Source: Yarrowia lipolytica (Eukaryota > Ascomycota > Dipodascomycetes > Dipodascales). Taken from it: 64,000 bases of DNA. The position numbers were made by a program, and so were the translations under genes. Location of the stretch: NCBI RefSeq assembly GCF_001761485.1, contig NC_090771.1:1054001-1118000 (forward strand), given 5' to 3'. The notes under the pieces were generated by a model, which did no database searches, was not told the DNA's origin, and saw only the letters and a list, made by a program, of their open reading frames with translations. The number at the start of each line of letters is the position of its first letter. Within the stretch, counting starts at the first letter, position 1. Below, one piece after another: positions 56,565 through 64,000 of the stretch.

Positions 56565-59154
56565 GCAGCTCATCTGCGAGCGTGACGAGCCGCCGCTGCC
56601 CGTAGGTTTTTCGTGCCAGCGGTCCAATAAGGAAGAATGTAAAAATTGTGTTAGTAATGAATGTTACTGTTTTAGGAGGTTACTGTTATCAGATGGATCT
56701 GTGTAGAGTAGAATAGGCCATGGCTGGAGGCATCCAGGGTCACGTTCAGCAGTTTCAGACAAGTAAGGTGCTGTACTTCTTGATGACCCTTCATGTCCCA
56801 GGCCAACATGAATTCGGGTCATAGCGGGAGCTTTTGTACCACAAAACGTTGAATTAATGACACCAATGGAATCAGGAGGCGATTCTGAACACATTGATAT
56901 GTTATTTTTATCTGGAAAGCGTCTCTCCTTGGTTGTACGTTCCTTCTGTTTCCATTGACAAATGCACCTATAGGTGGGAATTTTGTGTGGTGAGAGGGTG
57001 CGATAATGGTATAAAAGGAATCAGGGCAAGATTCTGAACAGATGGGTCAACTGTTTGCTATCTCTTACAATACTATTATTGAACTATTTCGTTAAAACTG
57101 TCCATTATACCTAGACATGCGACAGTTTTTACCTAGTGGAGTCCGCGAGTCGCTCAAACCCCCAGAAGACTTACAGTACCATGTTTCTGGATTCCAGGCC
57201 GTGGTTGTATTCAACTACTCCACTCTGTCACCCACTTGACTGGCGTTTCAATCTATTGATGAGACAGTCCCCACTGCAGACAACTGACGGACATTTTTGG
57301 AACAGTATGTCAACAGATGTGGGTCCAACTTGAAGTCACGTTGTTTACTCCGAGTCCCGGGACCAACTACAGCCATTCTAACATCAACCAAGGGTTCCCT
57401 TGTGCTCCTATACAGCAACACAACCGACCGACTCTGGACCAAGCCACTGTTTCACTTATAGCTCTGTCTGCTACAAGTTCAATATGTCAGGTTGGCCAAG
57501 TTGCGATCAAAAAGATACATTTCAGACGCCCAAGAAGCCGCTAACGCGCTTTAAGACAGGCCCAAATACCCGACTATCGTTTCCCCGAGAAATGTTTTAG
57601 CAGTTTAAGGGTCGTGAGACACGAGCTTGGCTATGGAACAAACACACGGGCTACAAGGAGACATGTAGGCTCTGTAGTGTGCATTATAGCCACTTGGAAT
57701 GAGCGATAGCCACTTGGTTGTCTCTAGTGCGAGCTATAGCGAGCTATAGCGATTTGGTGTGGGTCTACACTCGCTACCAGCGCCGCAGTAGTTTGTTCTT
57801 AGCGGATTAGTGTGGATCCAATGCGTCAAACAGAGTCAAACAAGACCACTTTGGAGCACCATGGAGCAGCGTCAATATAACTCCTGGTGGTCTTCCTTGT
57901 ACCCCAGAGTTTAGCAAGACCCCAGGTCCAATAGTGTAGTTGGTGGGGTGCAGTAGTTGTGTAGTAGGACTCGGGTTTAGCAGTGTTGGCCTTGGGCTTG
58001 ACATCTGTAAGGGAAAGTGCGCCATCTGGGCTGGCTTGCGGATGCAGTACTCAACTCGTGCTGCTAGTGTCAGTCAGATGGTCAGAGCTCACCAGATGAC
58101 AGGGTGCTCTAGATACTTGATTGGGCAGTTTGGAGCAGTCTGAACAGGTCTGGCGGTCTGGAGAAGCCCAGAATCGCACCTGGGATTCAGCATACCGTGC
58201 AAGTTCTGGATGCACCAATACGAGACCTCAGGCGTCATTCCAGCGTTCCTTCTTGAGTCAGTCCCTTGCTGAGACTTGTTTCACAGCCCTATCTCGAGTC
58301 TCGAAAGTGTCTCGTCCCGGAAGTGTCTCGTCTCGAAGGTATCTCGTCTCGAAAAGACCTCAGTCTTATCATCATCTCCAGTCTTTCACCGTCGAAAACG
58401 CCATTTCACACCCTCCACCCATCCTTCATCCATCCTTCACTCATCACATGACCGACGATCAGCTCCAAAACGGCAACTCGGTTGCCTCTTTTGCCCACCA
58501 AATGTGCTGTAGACAGCAACTGTAGATAGGCCGTCAAGGTTGCTCTTGCGTCATCACTGAAAGGTCACTCAGACTTCATGCGTAATTCTCCACCACTCTT
58601 TTTTTTAAAGAGACAACAGAACCTCCCCCCTTCAACCCACCGTGCCACCACCCACAAGGGCACGTGACTAGACCGAAAATTGGCGGCGTTTCTTCTTCCG
58701 TAACACCTCCTCCCCCCTCCACCCTCTCTCCCAGCACGTGACTTGACGACCAGACCCCAGCTCGCTCCTTAGTCATCCTCCCCTCCAGTCCCCATATCGC
58801 AGTGCAGGATGCATGCATGTTGCGATATATATAACTTAAAGTGCAGTGAGCTTGTAAACAGCGCCTGTCAGAGCTCCCCGGAGCCTCCAACAATCAGGGG
58901 GAAAAGACCGCGTATTTATACACGAGTGGTGAGGTGACACAAACAGCGCCGTTGCGCGGTCCCCCACACACAACCCCTGACTTACCCTATCGTCACTCAC
59001 ACACAAACAAACAAAGGCGCATTTCTTTTCCCGTCTCCCAAACAGCAACCAAACCTATTTGGTGTCAAACTTGGCTCACATCTCTCTCTCACCCCACATT
59101 GCACACCACAGGCACACATCGGCTCCCGGCGTATATATATATCAATATATAACC
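56565..59154. other. Intergenic region between SUP35 and SLM1
   Basis: No gene is recognised. 57720-57750 has GCGAGCTATA in two tandem decamers. 58290-58355 has TCTCGTCTCGAA repeats of about 16 bp. CACGTG boxes at about 58662 and 58734 and a TATATATA at 58824-58832 lie upstream of SLM1 and may belong to its promoter. Confidence 0.45.
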
Positions 59155-61755
59155 ATGAGCGGCTTCCGTCAAAAGTTCTTCAAACGCAAGAGCGAGCTTC
59201 CCACCGCACAGCCCGCCACCCCCACTGCCACATCCCCTATACCAGCTCCCACGCCCGCCGCCGCAGTCGACGACGTTCCCGCTCTTCCATCGCAGGCCCC
59301 CCAATTGAACGTTCCCGAGCCCATTTCGCCGTCCGTGTCTCCCGGCGCCACCAACACCATGTCCCAGACCGTTGGCGACATCCACCGCGACTTTGCGCCC
59401 GCCCAGAGAGGCAACAACCTCGAGGGCGCCACTCTCACTTCGTCGTCCCAGCAGCCCGACTTTAAGGGCGACGAGTACATTTACTCCGATGGCGGGCCGT
59501 CCGCCGTGCCAAGCTCTTCCACTGGAGCTGGCGCTGGAGCTGGAGCTGGAGCTGGAGCTGGCGCTGGAGCCGGTCCCTCTGGCTTGGCTGGCTCCTCTGG
59601 ACCCACCGCAGGAGGTCTGTCTTCTGGAGCTGGAGCCGGCGCTGGAGCAGGCGCTGCCGCCGGCGCGGGTTCTCGATCGGCTCAGCCCACTCATGCTCTG
59701 GACGCCCCCACAGACCCCACTCAGCTCCTCATCGCCCGTCTCGACAACTGGAGAGCCACCGTGGCATTCTTGATCGAGTACATTAACATTGCCTCGTCGC
59801 AGCAGAAGCACCAGGTCGGCTACCTCGAGAAGACCCGCAAGGCCCTTTCTGAGGTGCCCCGCTTCGACGGCGGAGTCTCCTCCGAGCCTGGAACCCCCTC
59901 GACCCCTACCCAGCAGCACGGCTTCCAGCAGTCGCTCCGAGGCGGCCTCCCCAACCGAAGCAACGCCCAGACCGCCAAAAACAATCCCACCCCCACCGGC
60001 GTGCACCAGGCCAATCCCGAGGCCATTGGCGTGACTCCCGCGCTATCCAACATAGCCACCCGACTGGACACCCTCATTAACCTCGCCACACAGTCTGAGC
60101 AGAACCTCAAGACTTCCGTGCTGCCGTCGTTGGAGGAGCTCGAGGACGAGATTGAGAAGCACATCAAGACTCTCAAGCACTCGACCCTCAAGCAGTCACA
60201 AGAGGTCGAAAAGGTGCGAAGCAAGACCCACCGTTCCATCGAGACCTTGGGTCAGTCGACCGCCGGCTTCACAGGCCTGCAGCAGTCGGCCAAGCACGAC
60301 CCTTACGTGCTCAAGCGAGCCACTCTGGCCCAGGTCGGTGACCAGCTCAACCGTGAGAACGCTCTGTCCGACTCGCTGCTGTCTGTGCAGAACAACATCA
60401 AGTCGTTCGAGCGACACATTGTGCAGGTGATCCAGCGTGCCGTCCAGCTGTCGTCGGAGATCCTCTCTGGCTACTTTGCCAACGCCCACGACTCATACGT
60501 GTCCTTTTCCGAGCGGTTTGCCGCTATTCCCGAGGACTTTGAGTGGGACGAGTTTGCCCAGCGGGAGAAGCACCAGCTGGTCGACCCCCAGAAGGCCAAG
60601 CGGTCGTTGGACTCGGTCACTTTCCCCAACTCGGACAACCCCGCCGCCCAACCTCTGGTGTCTGGTATCTTGCAGCGAAAGGAGGGCCACATTGTCAAGA
60701 ACTACACCTCGGGCTTCTACGTGCTTACCCGATCGGGTTTCCTGCACGGCTATGCCTCTGAGGATCCTCTGATTGAGCCTAACCCCAACTTCTCGCTCTA
60801 CGTTCCTGACTCTACCATTGGTCCTCTTCCTCCTCGAGGAGGAGACCTCAAGCTCAAAATCAAGGGCAAGGACACGTCTTCCACCATTCCCACCAAGAAG
60901 ACCATTACTCTCAAGGCTGCCACCTACCAGGAGCTGCAGCTGTGGTACGACGCCTTCCTCAAGGTCAGCGGAGGAAAGACCAACTTTTCCTCTGCCGACT
61001 TTGAGGACGAGCCTGAGGAGCACGCTGCTGGTCTCGGAGCTGCTGGCGCTGCAGGTGCCGCAGGTGCCGGGGCTGGCGCTGGGGCTGGAGCCGCTGGAGC
61101 TGCCGGTCAATACGCTGAACAGCCCGGTGCTTCTGCCGCTCAGTACGCTGAGCCTGCTACCGGTGCTGCTGGTGCCGTTCCTGCTTCCGCTGCCCAATAC
61201 GCTGAGCCCGCTACCTCTGCTGCTCCTGCTGCTCAGCAGTATGAGCCCACTCAGCAGTTTGAGCCCTCTCAGCAGTCATATGAGCCTCAGTACGAGCCCA
61301 CCGCTGGCTCTTCCGTGCCCGGTGGTGCTGCTGCTGCCGGTGCCGCCTCTGGCGGTGCTGCTGCTGCTGGTATTGCCCCTGTGTCTTCTGGAGTGCACAC
61401 CATTCCCGAGGAGGAGGATGCCGGAGCCGGATTCGACGGCACCCACCGGGCTGAGTACACGCCTGAGCCCGTTGATCCCGGCTTCAACGCCCCCGCTGGC
61501 GGCTCTGCGCAGCTCCAGGATGGCCAGGTGACTGACCATGGAGCTCTGCAGGGCAAATACGGCGACGTTGAGGACGTCACCCAGGGTCTGCAGCATTCTT
61601 CATTGGACCCCGGCCGTGCTCCTCTGGCTCCCGGAGCTTCTGCTCCTCTTGAGGGTGGCTCGCATCTGGATCCCGGTCGAGTTGGTTCTCCTGCTCTTTC
61701 CACCGACGCTGTCCAGGGTTCGCTTCCTGGCACTCCTGGCCCTGGCCAGTTTTAA
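59155..61755 (+). CDS. SLM1: SLM1/SLM2-type PH-domain protein, TORC2 and PI(4,5)P2 effector
   Basis: Encodes 866 residues. Order: a disordered N-terminus with an Ala-Gly repeat (GAGAGAGA, about 125-145); a helical F-BAR-like region (about 195-480) starting NWRATVAFLIEYINIASSQQ; a PH domain (about 497-605) with LVSGILQRKEGHIVKNYTSG, the strand FYVLTRSGFLHGY and the closing helix QELQLWYDAFLK; and a long Ala/Gly/Gln/Pro-rich tail. This matches the Slm family, which sits at eisosomes on the plasma membrane, binds PI(4,5)P2, and passes TORC2 signals to Ypk kinases in actin and sphingolipid control. The S. cerevisiae proteins are about 690 residues; the extra length is low-complexity sequence. One gene probably serves for both SLM1 and SLM2. 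The frame is open upstream, but MSGFRQKFFKRK is the likely start, preceded by an AT-rich leader. Confidence 0.9.
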   Translation: MSGFRQKFFKRKSELPTAQPATPTATSPIPAPTPAAAVDDVPALPSQAPQLNVPEPISPSVSPGATNTMSQTVGDIHRDFAPAQRGNNLEGATLTSSSQQPDFKGDEYIYSDGGPSAVPSSSTGAGAGAGAGAGAGAGAGPSGLAGSSGPTAGGLSSGAGAGAGAGAAAGAGSRSAQPTHALDAPTDPTQLLIARLDNWRATVAFLIEYINIASSQQKHQVGYLEKTRKALSEVPRFDGGVSSEPGTPSTPTQQHGFQQSLRGGLPNRSNAQTAKNNPTPTGVHQANPEAIGVTPALSNIATRLDTLINLATQSEQNLKTSVLPSLEELEDEIEKHIKTLKHSTLKQSQEVEKVRSKTHRSIETLGQSTAGFTGLQQSAKHDPYVLKRATLAQVGDQLNRENALSDSLLSVQNNIKSFERHIVQVIQRAVQLSSEILSGYFANAHDSYVSFSERFAAIPEDFEWDEFAQREKHQLVDPQKAKRSLDSVTFPNSDNPAAQPLVSGILQRKEGHIVKNYTSGFYVLTRSGFLHGYASEDPLIEPNPNFSLYVPDSTIGPLPPRGGDLKLKIKGKDTSSTIPTKKTITLKAATYQELQLWYDAFLKVSGGKTNFSSADFEDEPEEHAAGLGAAGAAGAAGAGAGAGAGAAGAAGQYAEQPGASAAQYAEPATGAAGAVPASAAQYAEPATSAAPAAQQYEPTQQFEPSQQSYEPQYEPTAGSSVPGGAAAAGAASGGAAAAGIAPVSSGVHTIPEEEDAGAGFDGTHRAEYTPEPVDPGFNAPAGGSAQLQDGQVTDHGALQGKYGDVEDVTQGLQHSSLDPGRAPLAPGASAPLEGGSHLDPGRVGSPALSTDAVQGSLPGTPGPGQF

Positions 61756-62232
61756 TTGCACAAAGCAAGGAAATCGAAACGGATCTTGCAATAGTGCCTC
61801 CATGTTACCATCACGTTGGGACACTCACTAAGAATCTCCCGAGGGAGAGTTGTATTTTGTTTAATCATGTTACGTAGTCATTAATAGCCTTTCGGGCGGT
61901 ATTTCTGGTGATAGATTTCTAGTGGTAGTAGTTGCTGTAAAGGGTTGGACTTGCTGGAGACTACGAATGTAGTGTTCCTTCGTAAGCTCATTGCGAGTCT
62001 TTCAATGTAGTTCATTATTGTTACATTATCTATATGGCAAAGTGCGAGAGAAGTACAGGTATCTCATTCTAGTGAACGACAGCAGTTAGTCGTGGGAGTG
62101 GTTTGGGAGCTTGTAGGTGTGTAGAACTCTCGTGAGTGGCTGGATCCTAGCACAAGTTCGATGGTACTGTGGTTGGTTGGCTTCCAGGGGTCAGGCCGTA
62201 ATACAGGTACTCAGTTTGCCCTTGGGTTCTTC
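61756..62232. other. Convergent 3' region of SLM1 and the phosphatase gene
   Basis: The spacer between two genes ending toward each other. I see no gene; it would hold both polyadenylation regions. Confidence 0.6.
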
Positions 62233-62793
62233 TCACAGTCCACTCTTCAATCTCTCATTGTAGCCTTTGATGGCTCTTTTGAACTCGCTCCAGTTGACAC
62301 CGTAGCTCTCGTCGACCAGGTTGAACATGACCCCCAGGCTTCTCTCCACGTCTTTATTCCGTCGTTCGTCGTCGAAAAAGATCATCTTGTTGAAATCCAC
62401 CTTGGTTTTCTTGTTGAGCTTTTTGAAATGGTTGATTTTCGTTCCCTGGCCCCATTCCAGTGCGTCAAAGTAGTTGAGCACCGGCTCTCCGTCGATTTTG
62501 ATCGTCTTGAGAATGCTCTTGGCCACGTCGGGGGTGGCCGTTCGCGACGCAGCCAGAATCTTGACATTCTTCTCGCGCAGATGTTTCAGAATCTCGGGCA
62601 CGTCTCTGTACAGACTCAGCACGTAACCGCTGCGATCTTCCACCTGAAGGTCGCTGGTTCCCCGTTTGATGGGAGGACTGAGATGCGTGTCGCACCAGCA
62701 GGGCCACAGCGTGTAGTCCAGGTCGAACACCACCGCGTCGGGGTACTCCAGCGACTCAAGATCGATGGAGGAGGTGTCAGTGGCGTTTCTCAT
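62233..62793 (-). CDS. MDP-1-type HAD phosphatase (YER134C-like)
   Basis: Encodes 186 residues from the ATG at 62791-62793. HAD motif I is FDLDYTLWP (about 23-31), with the nucleophile Asp and the acid/base Asp two residues on. Motif II is the Ser of AASRTATP (about 81-88) and motif III/IV is FFDDERRN (about 138-145). The Trp-Pro after motif I and the length match magnesium-dependent phosphatase 1 and S. cerevisiae YER134C, small cytosolic phosphatases suggested to act on protein tyrosine or on damaged sugars. The same frame is open 66 codons upstream to 62991 and would add a hydrophobic stretch (LYPLLVVATLISLLY); if used, the protein would be membrane-anchored. I prefer the shorter form because it matches family length. 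Confidence 0.85.
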   Translation of the reverse strand: MRNATDTSSIDLESLEYPDAVVFDLDYTLWPCWCDTHLSPPIKRGTSDLQVEDRSGYVLSLYRDVPEILKHLREKNVKILAASRTATPDVAKSILKTIKIDGEPVLNYFDALEWGQGTKINHFKKLNKKTKVDFNKMIFFDDERRNKDVERSLGVMFNLVDESYGVNWSEFKRAIKGYNERLKSGL

Positions 62794-63702
62794 GGGTCTG
62801 GGGTTGCAGCTGTACAAGAGTGAGATGAGTGTTGCTACTACCAGTAGTGGATACAAGTAGAGATTGCGAATTGCGAAATCGTCAGTTGATGGTCTAGAAC
62901 TGTCAGTGGCGACAAAGGGACAACGGTGCAAGTTCTTGTAGAAAGTTCGATCCAAAATGCCGAAGTAGATGTCAAAAAAGTCGATCAACAAGATCCACCT
63001 GCATGTGCGATGCGATCGATGAGCAAGGGAGATGGCGGAATAGGGCGAGTTGAGCGCTGAGTAAGGAGGGGAGTGGAGGTGTGGATGGTGTTTGAGGGTG
63101 GATTTGATGCTTTTGATGGGGGTTTTTTTTGTCGTTCTCGGACAATTCTGGATGGTGCTAAAGATGGTGTGAGTGCAAGTTCAAGTTCAAGTTCAAGTTC
63201 AAGTTCAAGTACCTTGTACTGTAGGTCATGTGCACTCAGATTGGCCTGTATAAGAAATGAGGAATCAGTTTATTTTGGTCAAATGATACCCGATTTGGAC
63301 AAGAGTTGTATTTAATGATTCAGAGCGATCCGCTGACGACCTTCATGTGGCTTTTACTTGCACAAGAACGACATTTCACCCCGTTTGAGAGACCTTTTGC
63401 CGATGGTTACTTTCTCACCCAAAGTTTCAGTTTCCATGGCTTCCGGTCGTTTCACCCAGATTTTACGATACAGAATGGACCCCGAAGTTGGCGGAGTCCA
63501 TATTGATCATATTTTGTTTATTGTAATTTTGTTCAATAGAAGAAGCCGGTAGTGATCCCGAAAGAGGCTCAAAAGAAATTCTTCTATTTTACCCGTGTTT
63601 TAATAATTCATTTTCGATTTTCATTCACCCAAGCTCAACCTGCATACACGTACAGCACGCACATCGTGGACAGTACAACACCAAAGGACTCTACAAGATA
63701 CA
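62794..63702. other. Divergent promoter region at the right end
   Basis: It lies between the phosphatase (minus) and a likely first exon (plus). It contains the open upstream extension of the phosphatase frame (to 62991), a CAAGTT hexamer array and no recognised E-box. Confidence 0.45.
63176..63211. repeat. CAAGTT hexamer array
   Basis: Five perfect CAAGTT units and a sixth CAAGTA. Confidence 0.95.
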
Positions 63703-63741
63703 ATGGCTCAGGTGAAACTGGTGTCGATAATCAGCAGGGAG
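63703..63741 (+). CDS. Likely first exon of a gene continuing beyond the window
   Basis: The ATG opens MAQVKLVSIISRE (13 codons), immediately followed by GTAAGT (63742-63747), a strong 5' splice site. Without splicing the frame runs into an Arg/Gly run from a GGA microsatellite and stops within 25 codons, which favours splicing. No branch site CTAAC with a following CAG is visible before the window ends, so the intron would exceed 250 bp, which is acceptable for Yarrowia. The beta-strand-like start (VKLVSIISRE) recalls longin-fold trafficking proteins, but that is only an impression. Confidence 0.4.
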
Positions 63742-64000
63742 GTAAGTGTGTGGAGAGGAGGAGGGAGGAGGAGGAGGAGGAGGAGGGGACGAGGGGCGGC
63801 TCGACGGTAGGGTAATGCCTCCCGCAAACAGAATGTTCTGAAAGAGAGACAACAGAACAACCAACGACAGCGACACAGTATGAGATGATCCACGGGTAAG
63901 GGACGGTCCCGGGTATTACATGGTTTGTGAAGTGACTGGATTGGTTTGAAATGCGCCGGATTATTGGCAATTTACGCTGGAGAATGTCAAACCATCCACA

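Noticed and set aside
54303-56627. Open frame of 774 codons antisense to SUP35
   Set aside because: It mirrors SUP35 exactly, and its Leu/Val/Gly-rich product is what strong codon bias without stops on the complement produces. No motif, and SUP35 is certain.
59089-60006. Gly/Ser-rich frame antisense to SLM1
   Set aside because: It arises from the Ala/Pro-rich SLM1 coding and has no independent support.

Overview
The window looks like nuclear DNA of the oleaginous yeast Yarrowia lipolytica or a very close relative. The grounds are recognisable yeast genes without introns in their visible parts (SUP35, MET3, MET16, SLM1, AIM34, a YRB30-type gene, mitochondrial bL28), a copper-fist gene whose encoded length (411 codons) fits Yarrowia CRF1 as I remember it, roughly balanced base composition in genes, and a striking abundance of the E-box (G/A)TCACGTGAC. 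Species assignment is inference from sequence reading, not a database match.

Layout. 170-1069 (-) mitochondrial ribosomal protein bL28m; 1640-4279 (-) membrane-anchored fasciclin-domain protein; 6006-6728 (-) AIM34-like mitochondrial SAP protein; 9504-10271 (+) PAPS reductase MET16. A gene-poor, AT-rich interval of about 10 kb follows. 20418-21149 (-) is the C-terminal half only of an ornithine decarboxylase; 25612-27330 (-) is ATP sulfurylase MET3 with the allosteric APS-kinase-like domain; 35159-36394 (+) is the copper-fist regulator CRF1. A second gene-poor stretch holds one doubtful small ORF (40031-40276) and a probable LTR-retroelement fossil near 40.4-40.7 kb. 43279-45066 (-) is a YRB30-type RanGTP-binding protein. 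A 9.3 kb gene-free stretch leads to SUP35 (54378-56564, +), then SLM1 (59155-61755, +), an MDP-1-type HAD phosphatase (62233-62793, -), and what looks like the first short exon of a gene leaving the window (63703-63741, +).

How genes relate. MET3 and MET16 catalyse the first and third steps of sulfate assimilation and lie 15 kb apart; both have CACGTG boxes upstream, and MET3 also has three CTGTGG cores, the arrangement expected for Cbf1-Met4-Met31/32 control. The other genes are functionally unrelated neighbours, each apparently with its own promoter.

The most unusual things are in the non-coding DNA. Gene density is about half what I expect for this yeast. CACGTG occurs about 60 times against roughly 16 expected and also sits inside coding frames, often as the codons Ser-Arg-Asp. 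Five sites pair two E-box cores exactly 12 bp apart as near-palindromes. Several tandem arrays have units of exactly 10 bp, and one resembles the 10-bp Yarrowia telomere repeat. Orphan TFIIIC B-box motifs occur without convincing tRNA genes. I found no CRISPR array, no intact transposon, no rRNA gene, and no gene cluster that I would call a new defence or metabolic system.
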